This document shows positions 17,177 through 26,494 of a stretch of 64,000 nt of DNA, piece after piece. The stretch comes from Kaistia geumhonensis (GTDB taxonomy: Bacteria > Pseudomonadota > Alphaproteobacteria > Rhizobiales > Kaistiaceae), in contig NZ_JAUSWJ010000001.1 of assembly GCF_030815145.1 (NCBI RefSeq), positions 1,178,001 through 1,242,000 of the forward strand, given 5' to 3'. Position 1 is the first letter of the stretch. Every line of letters starts with the position of its first letter. Below the pieces are notes generated by a model. The model did no database searches, was not told where the DNA came from, and worked only from the letters and a program-made list of their open reading frames with translations. Position numbers and translations under genes: made by a program.

Positions 17177-19129
17177 TCAGATCGTCATCTGCGTGCCGAT
17201 CTCGACCACGCGGCCGGTCGGAATATGGAAATATTCCGTCGCGTCGCTGGCGTTGATGGCGAGCTTGATGAACAGCTTGTCCTGGAGCCGCGAGAAGATG
17301 CGGTCCTTGGCCGGCTTGATCGAGCGGCGGGATAGGAAGAACGACGTCGACATGATGTCGTATTTCCAGCCCTGCTTGCGGCAGAGGCCGAGCGCCTTGG
17401 GCACGTTCGGCGTTTCCATGTAGCCGAAGGTCATGAAGACGCGCGTGAAGCTGTCGTTGATCGGCTCGATCCGGATTCGGTCGGCATCGTCGATGCGCGG
17501 CACATTGGACGAGATGACCGTCAGCAGCACGTTCTTCTGGTGCAGCACGCGATAGTGCTTGAGGCTGTGCAGCAGCGAGGACGGCGCCGTCTCGGGGTCC
17601 GAGGTCAGGAACACCGCCGTTCCGGGCACGCGCACGACGCTGCTCTTCTCGAGGTTCTTCACGAGTTCGTTGAGCGGCACGTCGTTGCGCCGGCTCTTGT
17701 CGAACAGGATCTTGGTGCCGCGCACCCAGGAGCGCATGATCACCATGATCGAGAAGGCGAAGAGCAGCGGCACCCAGCCACCCTCGGTGACCTTGATGAG
17801 ATTGGCGCCGAGGAAGACGACGTCGATGACGAGGAACGGCGCGATGAGCAGCGCCGCGACCCAGACCGGCCAGCGCCAGAAGCGCCACACGACAATGAAG
17901 GCGAGCAGCGCCGTGATCACCATCTCGGCGGTGACCGAGATGCCGTAGGCGGTGGCGAGGCGGCTCGACGAGCCGAACATCACGACCAGCACCAGCACCG
18001 CGATCATCAGCAGCGTGTTGACCTGCGGCATGTAGATCTGGCCGACATGCTGCTCGGAGGTGTGCTCGATGTCCATGCGCGGCAGCAGCTTCAGCTGGAT
18101 CGCCTGGCGCGTCATGGAGAAAGCGCCGGAGATCACCGCCTGCGAAGCGATCACCGTCGCCATCGTGGCGAGGATGACAACCGGAAGCAGCGCCCATTCG
18201 GGGAACAGCAGGAAGAAGGGATTGGCCAGCGCCTCGGGATTGGCGAGGACGAGCGCGCCCTGCCCCAGATAGTTGGCGGCAAGCGCGGGAAACACGAAGC
18301 CGAGCCAGGCCGCCTGGATCGGCTTGCGGCCGAAATGGCCGAGATCGGCATAGAGCGCCTCGGCGCCCGTCACCGAGAGGAACACCGCGCCGATGACCAC
18401 GAGGCCGGTATGGCCGTTGGTCATGATGTAGCGGACGGCGTGATAGGGGTTGAGCGCGGCGAAGATGCCCGGATCGTCGGCGATGTGCATGAAGCCGCCG
18501 ATCGTCATCACGACGAACCAGAGCGCCGTGATCGGCCCGAACAGCGAGGCGACGCGCGCCGTGCCGTAGCGCTGGACGAGGAAGAGCGCCGCGATGATGG
18601 CGATCGTGATCGGGATGACATATTCGTCGAAGGCCGGCGTCACCAGCTTCAGGCCCTCGACGGCGGAAAGCACCGAGATGGCCGGCGTGATGACCGCGTC
18701 GCCGTAGAAGAGCGCCGCGCCGGCGACGCCGAGGATGAAGACGACCGGGGCGCCGCGCCCCATTGCGCGCTGGGCCAGCGCCATCAGCGAGAGCGTGCCG
18801 CCCTCGCCATTGTTGTCGGCCCTGAGCAAAATGACGACATATTTGAGCGTGACGATGATCGTCAGCGTCCAGAGGATCAGCGAGATGATGCTGATCACGT
18901 CCTCGCGCACGATGCCGCCATGGGCGTGGTTCGCCGCATGCAGCGCCTCGCGCAGCGCGTAGATCACGCTCGTGCCGATGTCGCCATAGACGACGCCGAC
19001 GGAGCCGAGGGCCAACGTCCAGAAGCCGGCGTGAGCGGTACCTCCGCCGGTGTGATCTCCGGCCGGACCGCCTGCGGCGGGCGGCGCTGCTTGCACAGCC
19101 TCGCCTCCGCCCTGCACATTCAGAGACAT
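17177..19129 (-). CDS. kup: Kup-family low-affinity potassium transporter
   Basis: A 650-residue K+ uptake protein of the KUP/HAK/KT family, probably a proton symporter in the inner membrane. The family start [24 protein letters not shown] follows a 30-residue Ala/Gly-rich tail. About twelve hydrophobic segments are followed by a C-terminal cytosolic domain ([14 protein letters not shown] onward). The ATG at 19127-19129 is preferred; a GTG two codons upstream (19135) is an alternative. Rhizobiales often carry more than one kup. Confidence 0.95.
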   Translation of the reverse strand: MSLNVQGGGEAVQAAPPAAGGPAGDHTGGGTAHAGFWTLALGSVGVVYGDIGTSVIYALREALHAANHAHGGIVREDVISIISLILWTLTIIVTLKYVVILLRADNNGEGGTLSLMALAQRAMGRGAPVVFILGVAGAALFYGDAVITPAISVLSAVEGLKLVTPAFDEYVIPITIAIIAALFLVQRYGTARVASLFGPITALWFVVMTIGGFMHIADDPGIFAALNPYHAVRYIMTNGHTGLVVIGAVFLSVTGAEALYADLGHFGRKPIQAAWLGFVFPALAANYLGQGALVLANPEALANPFFLLFPEWALLPVVILATMATVIASQAVISGAFSMTRQAIQLKLLPRMDIEHTSEQHVGQIYMPQVNTLLMIAVLVLVVMFGSSSRLATAYGISVTAEMVITALLAFIVVWRFWRWPVWVAALLIAPFLVIDVVFLGANLIKVTEGGWVPLLFAFSIMVIMRSWVRGTKILFDKSRRNDVPLNELVKNLEKSSVVRVPGTAVFLTSDPETAPSSLLHSLKHYRVLHQKNVLLTVISSNVPRIDDADRIRIEPINDSFTRVFMTFGYMETPNVPKALGLCRKQGWKYDIMSTSFFLSRRSIKPAKDRIFSRLQDKLFIKLAINASDATEYFHIPTGRVVEIGTQMTI

Positions 19130-19395
19130 CGACACGTCATCTCGTTTACCGCGCCCACCGGCGGCAGGGCGTGCTTATAGCAGATCGAGTGCATCGCACA
19201 ACGATAGCGGAAAGCAGCACCCTTACAAGGAAAACGCTCATCCGGCGTTCGCCTCTGTCCGCGACTTCACTCTGATCGGCGCCCGATCGTTAACGGAAAT
19301 TCACTGCTTTCAGCCGCTCCGGGAAAGCCCCGGTTAAAACGCATCTGGTTCAAGTTTTACCGAACACGAGCCGGCAAAGTCCCCAAGGAAGAAAC

Positions 19396-19917
19396 GTGTC
19401 CCCCAACGCCGATCCTGCCGGATCACCAGAGAAGCACGCTGCCGTGCGCGATGAAATGGTGCGCGCGACGATCGGCGGCAAGGGCATAGCCCTCTTCGCC
19501 GTCGCTTCGCTCGCTCTGCTCGTCGTCCTCGGCGCGATGGTCGATCTCTCGCGGCTCGCCTCGGCGCGCAGCGAACTCCAGCAGCGCCTCGACGCGGCGC
19601 TCTCCGCCGGCGCCCGGGCGCGCGACGACATCCGCGCCGAGACGGCGGAAGTCGCTTTCGACCGCATGCCGACAGGCTCCATCGCGCGGCCGGACGGCTG
19701 GCATTTCGTCGAGCGCGGCGAAAGCCTGTCGGGCACGGTCTCCGCGGCGGTGCCGACGACGCTGTCGAGCATGATCGGCATCCGCTCGGTGCGCATCACC
19801 GCGAGCGGCACCACCGTCCGGCCGAAGCGCTGCGCGGACGAGCGCATCCGCGCGCGCGATGCGGCCGGCTGCCACGTGACGGTCCTGTCCTCGACGCGGA
19901 CCGTCCCGCAGCACTGA
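19396..19917 (+). CDS. TadE/TadG-like membrane-anchored protein
   Basis: A 173-residue protein with one N-terminal hydrophobic anchor in the pattern GGKGIALFAVASLALLVV, then GAMVDLSRLASARSELQQRLDAALSAGAR. This matches the N-terminal domain of TadE/TadG-type pilus-assembly proteins (DUF-type Tad_N). A C-terminal exported domain has two cysteines (KRCADER, AAGCHVT). The GTG start at 19396 has AAGGAAG 5 nt upstream. No other tad/cpa gene is nearby, so this is an orphan of unknown role. It converges on dhaK. Confidence 0.75.
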   Translation: MSPNADPAGSPEKHAAVRDEMVRATIGGKGIALFAVASLALLVVLGAMVDLSRLASARSELQQRLDAALSAGARARDDIRAETAEVAFDRMPTGSIARPDGWHFVERGESLSGTVSAAVPTTLSSMIGIRSVRITASGTTVRPKRCADERIRARDAAGCHVTVLSSTRTVPQH

Positions 19918-19922
19918 GCGCG

Positions 19923-20906
19923 TCAGAGCCCCCAGCGCAGGGCGGACGTATGGACCGGGGCATCCCAGAGCCGCGCGATCTCATCGTCGAGCAGCGTCAC
20001 GGTCAGCGAGCAGCCGGCCATCTCCAGCGAGGTCACATAGTTGCCGACGAGGCCGCGGGCGATGCGGATGCCGTGCTTGGCCAGCGCCTTCCCGGCGGCG
20101 TGCCGCATCAGATAGAGCTCCATGGCCGGCGTGCCGCCGAAGCCGTTGACGAGCAGCAGCGCGTCGCCTCCCCTGCCGAGATCGCCGGCGATGGCCGCGA
20201 CCATCTCCTCGGCGATCGCATCGGCGCCTTCGAGCTTCACGCGCCGCCGGCCGGGCTCGCCATGGATGCCGACGCCCATCTCCATCTCGTCCTCGGGCAG
20301 CGTGAAGGTCGGCGTTCCCGCCGCCGGCACGATGCAGCTCGTGAGCGCGACGCCCATCGAGCGCGACGCCGCGTTGACCCGGTCGCCGAGCACCTTCAGG
20401 GCGCCGAGCCCCATGCCCGCCTCGGCGGCTGCGCCGACCACCTTCTCGACGATCATCGTCCCGGCGACGCCGCGCCGGCCGAGCGAATAGGTCGAGGTCT
20501 CGACCGCGACATCGTCGTCGGTGATGACGGTCAGCACCTCCGAGCCGGCCATCTCGGCCGCCATCTCGAAGTTCATGACGTCGCCCTCGTAGTTCTTGAC
20601 GATGAACAGCGCGCCGCCGCCGGTATCGACCTCCGCCACCGCCGCGATCATCTGGTCGGGCGTCGGCGAGGTGAACACCTGGCCGGGACAGGCGGCGTCG
20701 AGCATGCCGAAGCCGACGAAGCCGGCATGCAGAGGCTCATGGCCCGATCCGCCGCCCGAGACCAGCGCCGGCTTTCCCGGCTTCAGGGTACGGCGGCGGA
20801 CGAATTTCCGCTCCTCGCCGAGCAGGACGATATCGGCATGCGCTTCGGCGAAGCCATCGAGGCTCTCGCTGAGCACCGTGTCCGGCGCATTGATCAGCTT
20901 CTTCAT
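19923..20906 (-). CDS. dhaK: Dihydroxyacetone kinase subunit DhaK
   Basis: A 327-residue DhaK. It binds the ketose covalently as a hemiaminal through a conserved His, and DhaL-ADP transfers phosphate to it. Visible motifs include [16 protein letters not shown] (about residues 50-65) and GVGIHGEPG with the substrate His215. Glycerone is the usual substrate, but close homologues accept tetruloses and other ketoses. It is the last gene of the ABC/DHA-kinase operon, separated from the HTH-like gene by about 104 bp containing a GC-rich inverted repeat. Confidence 0.93.
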   Translation of the reverse strand: MKKLINAPDTVLSESLDGFAEAHADIVLLGEERKFVRRRTLKPGKPALVSGGGSGHEPLHAGFVGFGMLDAACPGQVFTSPTPDQMIAAVAEVDTGGGALFIVKNYEGDVMNFEMAAEMAGSEVLTVITDDDVAVETSTYSLGRRGVAGTMIVEKVVGAAAEAGMGLGALKVLGDRVNAASRSMGVALTSCIVPAAGTPTFTLPEDEMEMGVGIHGEPGRRRVKLEGADAIAEEMVAAIAGDLGRGGDALLLVNGFGGTPAMELYLMRHAAGKALAKHGIRIARGLVGNYVTSLEMAGCSLTVTLLDDEIARLWDAPVHTSALRWGL

Positions 20907-20944
20907 CGGTCTCCCTCCCGCTTGTCTTCTCCGGGCCGGAAGGC

Positions 20945-20977
20945 CCTCACCCTGCCCCTCTCCCAGCGGGAAAGGGG
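20945..20977. repeat. GC-rich inverted repeat between HTH-like gene and dhaK
   Basis: CCCCTCTCCC (20955-20964) pairs with GGGAAAGGGG (20968-20977) with one mismatch around a 3-nt loop, preceded by ccctcaccctg. The core resembles the repeat near 61523-61545 in the GTA cluster. There is no T-tract, so it is more likely a REP-like element than a terminator. Confidence 0.5.
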
Positions 20978-21010
20978 CGCCGTTCGCGCGTGACCGGCAA
21001 GCCCTCAGCC

Positions 21011-21421
21011 CTAACCGTCCACCAGCCGCGTCAACCGCTGCACGAACTCGCCGACGAGGCGGTCGAGATCCTGGTTCTTCTCGCTGTCGCCGAGATCAGG
21101 AAGATAGATCACATGCGGACGAAGGCGCCGCGCTTCCTTCAGCGACGGCACGCGGCGCGGATGGGCGAGCGCATAGGCGTCGAGAAAGAGGCGGCGATCG
21201 TCGGGCGAGAAATGGCCGACCTCGAAGATCGTCTCGAGATGCTGCGCCGGGATCGGCGTCGGATAGGCTGGATTGGTGATGTGGCTGACGAAGGAGCGGT
21301 TCTTGCCGAGCGCCTGCGCCAGGCGGCCGCGCGTCCCCGACGGGCGGTTGTCGAGCACGCGCTGCAGGATCGCCTTGTAGGTGGCGACCGCCGGCGCGGC
21401 GCCTTCCTCGGCTGCGCTCAT
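21011..21421 (-). CDS. HTH-like conserved protein in the DHA kinase operon
   Basis: A 136-residue protein with no family I can name. Residues about 15-65 (RVLDNRPSGTRGRLAQALGKN followed by RSFVSHITNPAYPTPIP) look like an XRE/lambda-repressor-type helix-turn-helix. The C-terminal half (PHVIYLPDLGD, LDRLVGEFVQRLTRL) is helical and acidic. The ATG at 21419-21421 overlaps the enzyme I stop (ATGA), so it is translationally coupled to the PTS genes. It could be a regulator or an adaptor of the DhaKLM phosphorelay; neither is shown by sequence. Confidence 0.8.
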   Translation of the reverse strand: MSAAEEGAAPAVATYKAILQRVLDNRPSGTRGRLAQALGKNRSFVSHITNPAYPTPIPAQHLETIFEVGHFSPDDRRLFLDAYALAHPRRVPSLKEARRLRPHVIYLPDLGDSEKNQDLDRLVGEFVQRLTRLVDG

Positions 21422-23046
21422 GCCGCACCATCCGGCCCGATGGCGGCAAGCGCCTGCTTGACGCGGCCGACGAGGCGCGGCGCGACCGAGACGGCGCGCA
21501 GCCCCGCGGCGACCAGCGCCGGCAGATGGCGCGGATCGCCGCCCATGTCGCCGCAAAGGCTCACCTCGCGCCCGAGCCGCTCGCCGGCCCTCACCACATT
21601 GGCGACCAGCGCCGCCACGGCCGGATGGCCTGCGTCGCAGAGCGGCGCCACGGCGGCGATGTCACGCGCCGCAGCGGTCGCATATTGCGTGAGGTCGTTG
21701 GAGCCGATCGAGAAGAACGCCGCATCGGCATAGAGATCCGGCACCACGGCGACCGCCGGCACCTCGACCATGATGCCGAGCGGCGGGCGCATATGCGAGA
21801 TGCCCTCGGCGGCAAGCTCGGCGACGGCGGCGTCGAGCAGCCGTGTTGCCGCCTCGATCTCGCCGGGCACGGTGACCATGGGCAGCATCACCTTGAGATT
21901 GCCATGCGGTGCGGCGCGGGCGAGCGCGCGCAGCTGGATGCGAAAGATCTCCGGCCTCAGCAGAGACAGCCGAACGCCGCGCGTGCCGAGAAACGGATTC
22001 GATTCGCCGTCGATGGTGAGCCCCGGCACCGGCTTGTCGCCACCGGCATCGACCGTGCGGATGGTGACGGGCCGCTCGCCGGCCCATTCCAGCATGCGCC
22101 GATAGGCGCGGAACTGTGTCTCCTCGTCCGGCAGTCCGCCGGGGCTGTGGAAAAGGAATTCGGTGCGGACGAGCCCGATGCCGTCGCAGATCGCCGGGTC
22201 GATCGCGTCGAGCTCTTCCGGCTCGGCGACATTGATCAGCACGCGGACGGGCGATCCGTCGGCGAGGCGGCCGGGAAGCCGCGCTGCCTCGGCCTCGACG
22301 ACGGCGCGGTCGGCCGCGCCGGCCGCGCCACGGGCGAAGGCGGATTTCGCCCTTGCATCGGGATCGAGGATCAGGCGGCCGCCATCGCCGTCGACGATCG
22401 CCTCGGCTGCGCCAGAGGTCGGCAGGCTGCCGAGGCCGACCACCATGGGAACGCCGCGCGCCCGCGCCAGCATGGCGACATGGCTGGAGGGGCTGCCTTC
22501 GGAAAGGGCGATCGCGCCGCCCGCCTTCCAGTCGACCGAGAGAAAGAGGCTCGGCGTCACGTCGCGGCCGACGAGGATCGCGCCGGGCGGCACGATGGGC
22601 TCGCCAGCCTCCCCGTCGTCGAGCGCGGCGAGCACCCGGTCGCGGATATCCTCGAGATCCGAGGCCCGCGCCGCGAAATAGGCGTCGCCGCCGTCGCGAT
22701 AGCCGGCGATGGCTTCGTCGAGTGCCGCTCGCCAGGCGCTGGCGGCGTCGATGCCGGCCCCGATCGCGGCGAGGGCCGGCGCGGCGAGTTCGTCGTCGGC
22801 GAGCATCGCGACCTGGAATTCCAGGATGTCGGCGCCTTCACCTTCCGCTTCCGCCATGATGGCAATGAGCGCCGCCGAAGCGCTGGCGATGGCCGTGGTC
22901 AGCGCGGCGGCCTCCTCTTCGGGGGTCCCGGCTACGCGGCGCGGCCCCGCTCGCTCCGCGAGCCTGTAGAGCGCGCCGAGCGCGAGGCCCGGCGCCGCGG
23001 CGCGTCCGGTAAGCTCAATCGCCGGCATGGGATCTTTCGGAGACAT
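21418..23046 (-). CDS. PTS enzyme I (phosphoenolpyruvate-protein phosphotransferase)
   Basis: A 542-residue enzyme I that autophosphorylates from PEP and passes phosphate to HPr. The phospho-His189 lies in GSPSSHVAMLARARGVP. The PEP-binding TIM barrel has GIGLVRTEFLFHS, GTRGVRLSLLRPEIFRIQLRAL, IGSNDLTQYATAA and the active-site Cys in VSLCGDMGGD. It is smaller than the classic 575-residue enzyme I, as usual for DHA-linked members. It overlaps HPr by 32 bp and the HTH-like gene by 4 bp, so it is dedicated to the local DhaM. Confidence 0.94.
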   Translation of the reverse strand: MSPKDPMPAIELTGRAAAPGLALGALYRLAERAGPRRVAGTPEEEAAALTTAIASASAALIAIMAEAEGEGADILEFQVAMLADDELAAPALAAIGAGIDAASAWRAALDEAIAGYRDGGDAYFAARASDLEDIRDRVLAALDDGEAGEPIVPPGAILVGRDVTPSLFLSVDWKAGGAIALSEGSPSSHVAMLARARGVPMVVGLGSLPTSGAAEAIVDGDGGRLILDPDARAKSAFARGAAGAADRAVVEAEAARLPGRLADGSPVRVLINVAEPEELDAIDPAICDGIGLVRTEFLFHSPGGLPDEETQFRAYRRMLEWAGERPVTIRTVDAGGDKPVPGLTIDGESNPFLGTRGVRLSLLRPEIFRIQLRALARAAPHGNLKVMLPMVTVPGEIEAATRLLDAAVAELAAEGISHMRPPLGIMVEVPAVAVVPDLYADAAFFSIGSNDLTQYATAAARDIAAVAPLCDAGHPAVAALVANVVRAGERLGREVSLCGDMGGDPRHLPALVAAGLRAVSVAPRLVGRVKQALAAIGPDGAA

Positions 23047-23335
23047 GGACTCCGGCCTCGTCGAAATCGCGCTTCACCAGCGAGACCAGCGCGGCCAGCG
23101 CGGCGTCGGCGTCGGGGCCGCTGGCGCGGAAATGCAGCACGGTGCCCTGCGGCGCCTTGGCGGCCATGACGCGCACGATGCTCTTGGCATCGATCCACGG
23201 CCCGCCCTCGGCGGTCGCCAGCGCGATATCGGACGAATAGGTCTTGGCGAGCTTGGTCAGCTTCACCGAGGGGCGCGCATGGAGGCCCACCTCATGGGTC
23301 AGAAGGACGCTTGCGGTGGATTCCTGCTCGGCCAT
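23015..23335 (-). CDS. HPr-family phosphocarrier protein
   Basis: A 106-residue HPr that shuttles phosphate from enzyme I to DhaM. The active-site motif EVGLHARPSVKLTKLA carries phospho-His19. A second conserved block, WIDAKSIVRVMAAKAPQG, corresponds to the HPr regulatory-serine region, with Ser in KSIV, although no HPr kinase is visible here. It lies 22 bp after dhaM and overlaps enzyme I by 32 bp. Confidence 0.93.
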   Translation of the reverse strand: MAEQESTASVLLTHEVGLHARPSVKLTKLAKTYSSDIALATAEGGPWIDAKSIVRVMAAKAPQGTVLHFRASGPDADAALAALVSLVKRDFDEAGVHVSERSHAGD

Positions 23336-23357
23336 GGCCTGTTCCTTTCCCGCCGCC

Positions 23358-23768
23358 TCAGGCCGGCGAAAGCTCTTCCGCCGTGCGGCGGACGATGTCG
23401 AGCGAGGCGCCGCCCGACGCTTCCGTCGCGGCGATCACCGCGCCCTCGACGATCGGCGCGTTGCAGACGACGATCCGCCCCGCCCGCTCTTCCGGCTGCA
23501 TCTCGATCGCCATCTCGCTGTTGGTCTCGGCACCGCCGAGATCGACGAGGATCGCGACGCCCTTTTCCGACCAGGCGCGATCGATCGCCCCGAGAATCGC
23601 CTCGACGCTCGTTCCAAGCCCGCCATCGGGATTGCCGCCGCAGAAGGCGAGCGGCACCTCGTCGCCGACCATCTGGCGGACCATCTCGGCCGTGCCTCGC
23701 GCCACGTCGGGCGAATGCGAGACGATGACGATGCCGACATTGGCGGATGGGGAAGCGGAGGCGCTCAT
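23358..23768 (-). CDS. dhaM: PTS-dependent DHA kinase phosphotransferase subunit DhaM (EIIA-Man only)
   Basis: A 136-residue EIIA-Man-type domain that donates phosphate to DhaL-bound ADP. The phospho-His18 is in VIVSHSPDVARGTAEM. In enteric bacteria DhaM also carries HPr and enzyme I-like domains, but here those are separate genes immediately downstream. Its ATG overlaps the dhaL stop (ATGA). Confidence 0.92.
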   Translation of the reverse strand: MSASASPSANVGIVIVSHSPDVARGTAEMVRQMVGDEVPLAFCGGNPDGGLGTSVEAILGAIDRAWSEKGVAILVDLGGAETNSEMAIEMQPEERAGRIVVCNAPIVEGAVIAATEASGGASLDIVRRTAEELSPA

Positions 23769-24361
23769 GCGATCTCGTCCAGTTTCTCAGCGATGGCGGC
23801 GACGAGCAATGCGCTCGACCGGGCGCCGGGGTCCATGTGACCGATCGACCGGTCGCCCAGGAAGGAGGCGCGGCCGCGGATCGCCTTCATCGGCACGGTA
23901 GCCTCGGCCGCCGCTTCTGCCGCGGCGACCGGATCGGCGCCGCTTTCGAGCGCCGCGGCGACGGGCGCCAGCACGTCCAGCATCGTCTTCTGGCCGATCT
24001 CGGACTTGCCGCGCGCCTTCACCGCCTCGATGGCCGCCTTCAGCGCACGGGCGAGATCGGCGCGCGAGGGATCGGCCGGGAGCTCCTTGGCGAGCGCGAG
24101 CGCCAGCGTGCCGTAGAGCGGGCCGGAAGCGCCGCCGACCTTCATCACGAGCGTCGTGCCGATCGCCTTCAGCGCGTCGGGAATGGGCTTCGCCGCCAGC
24201 CCGTCGACATCCGCGAGCACCGCCTCGAAGCCGCGCTTCATGTTGAGGCCGTGGTCGCCGTCGCCGATCGCCTGGTCGAGCGCGGTCAGTTCGTCGGCAT
24301 GGGCGATCATAGCGCCCGCCATGGCCTCGATCAGGGCCCGGCGGCCCTTGTAGTCGATCAT
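23765..24361 (-). CDS. dhaL: Dihydroxyacetone kinase subunit DhaL
   Basis: A 198-residue DhaL with the ADP/Mg binding motif QAIGDGDHGLNM (Asp34, Asp36, His37) and the helical-barrel hallmark VGGASGPLYGTLALALAKEL. In PTS-type kinases ADP stays bound as a cofactor and is rephosphorylated by DhaM, which fits the neighbouring genes. It overlaps dhaM and the upstream ATPase gene by 4 bp each. Confidence 0.93.
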   Translation of the reverse strand: MIDYKGRRALIEAMAGAMIAHADELTALDQAIGDGDHGLNMKRGFEAVLADVDGLAAKPIPDALKAIGTTLVMKVGGASGPLYGTLALALAKELPADPSRADLARALKAAIEAVKARGKSEIGQKTMLDVLAPVAAALESGADPVAAAEAAAEATVPMKAIRGRASFLGDRSIGHMDPGARSSALLVAAIAEKLDEIA

Positions 24362-25383
24362 CCTCTGCCTCCCGCGATCCGATTCCCCTCGCCGTCGAAA
24401 TAGAGCGGATCGACGAGACTGAGCGCAACCGCGTCTCCGGCGACGAGTTCCGTCGCCGGGTCGACCAGCGTCGTCAGCTTGCGGTCGCCGATGCTGACAT
24501 GGAGATGGTTCTGGTCGCCGAGATGCTCGATCCAGTCGACCTTGCCATTGGCCTCGCCGTTCGTGGCGCGCTCGATGCGCAGGTGTTCCGTCCGGGCGCC
24601 GACCGTCTTCGCACCCGGCGGCGCCCCGCCAGCCGGAATGAGTCCCTCGGGGAAGATGTTGATCGCCGGCTGGCCGAGCCGCGCCGCGACATAGAGATTG
24701 GCGGGCTGCTTGTAGACCTCGCGCGGCGTGCCGATCTGGATGAGCCGTCCCGCATTCATCACGCCGATGCGCGAGGCCAGCGTCATCGCCTCGGTCTGGT
24801 CATGCGTCACATAGAGGATGGTGGCGCCGAGATCGTGCTGGATATGCTTCAGCTCCAGCCTCAGATCGGACCGCAGCTTGGCGTCGAGCGAGGAGAGCGG
24901 CTCGTCCATCAGATAGATCGCCGGACGCCGTACCAGCGCCCGGCCGATCGCGACGCGCTGCATCTCGCCGCCGGAGAGCCGGGTGGCGCGATTCTCCAGC
25001 TTGTGGGCGATGCGCAGCATCGTCGCCACCTCGGTGACGCGGCGCTTGATCTCGTCCGCCGGCAGCCGCCGCTGCGGCGAACGCAGCGGAAAGGCCAGGT
25101 TGTCGAAGACCGAGAGATGCGGATAGAGCGAATATTGCTGGAAGACGAAGGTGACGTCGCGGCCGGCCGGCGCCATGCCGGTCACGTCGCGGCCGCCGAT
25201 CGACACGCGGCCGGCATCCGCCGCCTCGAGCCCGGCGACGAGCCGCAGCGTCGTCGTCTTGCCGGCGCCGGTCGGGCCGAGCAGCACGACGAGTTCGCCG
25301 TCCGCGACGGTGAGCGAGAGATCGTCGATCGCCACTGCCTGGCCGAAGCGCTTGGTGACATGGTCGAGCGTCACGTCAGCCAT
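24358..25383 (-). CDS. ABC transporter ATP-binding protein (MalK/UgpC type), second copy
   Basis: A 341-residue ATPase of a carbohydrate ABC importer. It has Walker A GPTGAGKTTT, Q-loop FVFQQYSLYPHL, a canonical signature LSGGEMQRV, Walker B with LMDEPLSSLDAK, and switch His in THDQTEAMTL, followed by a C-terminal OB/TOBE domain (KVDWIEHLGDQNHLHV). The ATG at 25381-25383 gives the family N-terminus MADVTLDHVTKRFG. It overlaps the first ATPase gene by 8 bp and dhaL by 4 bp. With two ATPase genes in the operon, the functional unit is probably a heterodimer, as described for the rhizobial GlpS/GlpT transporter. Confidence 0.93.
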   Translation of the reverse strand: MADVTLDHVTKRFGQAVAIDDLSLTVADGELVVLLGPTGAGKTTTLRLVAGLEAADAGRVSIGGRDVTGMAPAGRDVTFVFQQYSLYPHLSVFDNLAFPLRSPQRRLPADEIKRRVTEVATMLRIAHKLENRATRLSGGEMQRVAIGRALVRRPAIYLMDEPLSSLDAKLRSDLRLELKHIQHDLGATILYVTHDQTEAMTLASRIGVMNAGRLIQIGTPREVYKQPANLYVAARLGQPAINIFPEGLIPAGGAPPGAKTVGARTEHLRIERATNGEANGKVDWIEHLGDQNHLHVSIGDRKLTTLVDPATELVAGDAVALSLVDPLYFDGEGNRIAGGRG

Positions 25384-26491
25384 GTGCACCTCCCGGCAAT
25401 TGCCCGCCTCCCGCATAGAGGGCCGAGGCCAGAGCGCGGCCGGAGCCCTTGTCGAACACGGACAGCCGCTCGGAACGGAAGCTGAGGCCGACATTCTCGC
25501 CCGTCTCGACCGGCAGGTCGGCGGGAAGGCGCGCCTTGAGCGGGCCATGCGCGGTTTCGATCGCCACGATCTGCGTGGTGCCGAGATATTCGGTTCCGAA
25601 TACGGTCCCGCGCAGCGGCGCGCGGTCGTCGAGGCGGACATGCTCGGGCCGGATGCCGAGCGCGAGATCGCCCGGCGCACGCTCCTCATGCAGTTCTGGA
25701 ACCGCGATCTCCGCTGAAGCGAGCCGCACCGAGCGGTCGCCCGACCGGACGCCGCCATGGAAGGAGAGGAAGTTCATCGGTGGCGAGCCGAGGAAATCGG
25801 CGACGAACATTGTCGCCGGCCGGTCATAGATCTCCTGCGGGCGGCCGAACTGCTCGATCACGCCGTGGTTCATGACGGCGATCTTGTCGGCCATGGCCAT
25901 GGCCTCGAGCTGGTCATGGGTCACATAGACGGTGGTGGCGCCGATGCGGTTATGGAGCTCGCGCAGTTCGCGGACCATCAGGTCGCGGAATTCTGTGTCG
26001 AGCGTGCCGAGCGGCTCGTCCATCAGGAAGGCCTTCGGGCGGCGGACGATAGCGCGGCCGAGCGCGACGCGCTGACGGTCGCCGCCGGCGAGGCCCGAGA
26101 CCGGGCGGTCGAGCAGATGGTCGATGCGCAGCAGCCGCGCCGCTTCCTCGACGGCCCGGTCGATCTCGGCGCCGCCCATGCCCTGGCACTTGAGCGGGAA
26201 GCCGATGTTCTTCCTGACATTCATATGCGGATAGAGAGCGAAGAGCTGGAAGACGAAGGCGATGTCGCGCGCCGCCGCGCGGTTGAAGGTGACGTCCTCG
26301 CCGCCGAGGAGGATGCGCCCCGATGTCGGCAGCTCCAGCCCGGCGATCATCCTGAGCGTCGTGGTCTTGCCGCAGCCGGACGGGCCCAGCATGACGAAGA
26401 ACTCGCCGTCATTGATGGTGAAGGTGGAGCCCTTCACGGCCGTAAAGGCGCCGAACGACTTCCTGACATTCTCGACCCTGATCTCGGCCAT
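25376..26491 (-). CDS. ABC transporter ATP-binding protein with degenerate signature motif
   Basis: A 371-residue ATPase paired with the next gene. Walker A is GPSGCGKTTT, Q-loop FVFQLFALYPHM, Walker B LMDEPLGTLDT, switch THDQLEAMAM, and a long TOBE domain follows. The signature reads LAGGDRQRV instead of LSGGQ/LSGGE, and the D-loop GTLD instead of SNLD/SSLD. One of the two composite ATP sites may therefore be weak or inactive. The family alternative is a homodimer, which the two-gene layout argues against. Confidence 0.92.
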   Translation of the reverse strand: MAEIRVENVRKSFGAFTAVKGSTFTINDGEFFVMLGPSGCGKTTTLRMIAGLELPTSGRILLGGEDVTFNRAAARDIAFVFQLFALYPHMNVRKNIGFPLKCQGMGGAEIDRAVEEAARLLRIDHLLDRPVSGLAGGDRQRVALGRAIVRRPKAFLMDEPLGTLDTEFRDLMVRELRELHNRIGATTVYVTHDQLEAMAMADKIAVMNHGVIEQFGRPQEIYDRPATMFVADFLGSPPMNFLSFHGGVRSGDRSVRLASAEIAVPELHEERAPGDLALGIRPEHVRLDDRAPLRGTVFGTEYLGTTQIVAIETAHGPLKARLPADLPVETGENVGLSFRSERLSVFDKGSGRALASALYAGGGQLPGGAHG

Positions 26492-26494
26492 CGC

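Noticed and set aside
24358-25758. A longer start for the second ATPase inside the first ATPase gene
   Set aside because: The extension reads as Arg/Ser-rich noise, while the ATG at 25383 gives the normal family N-terminus.
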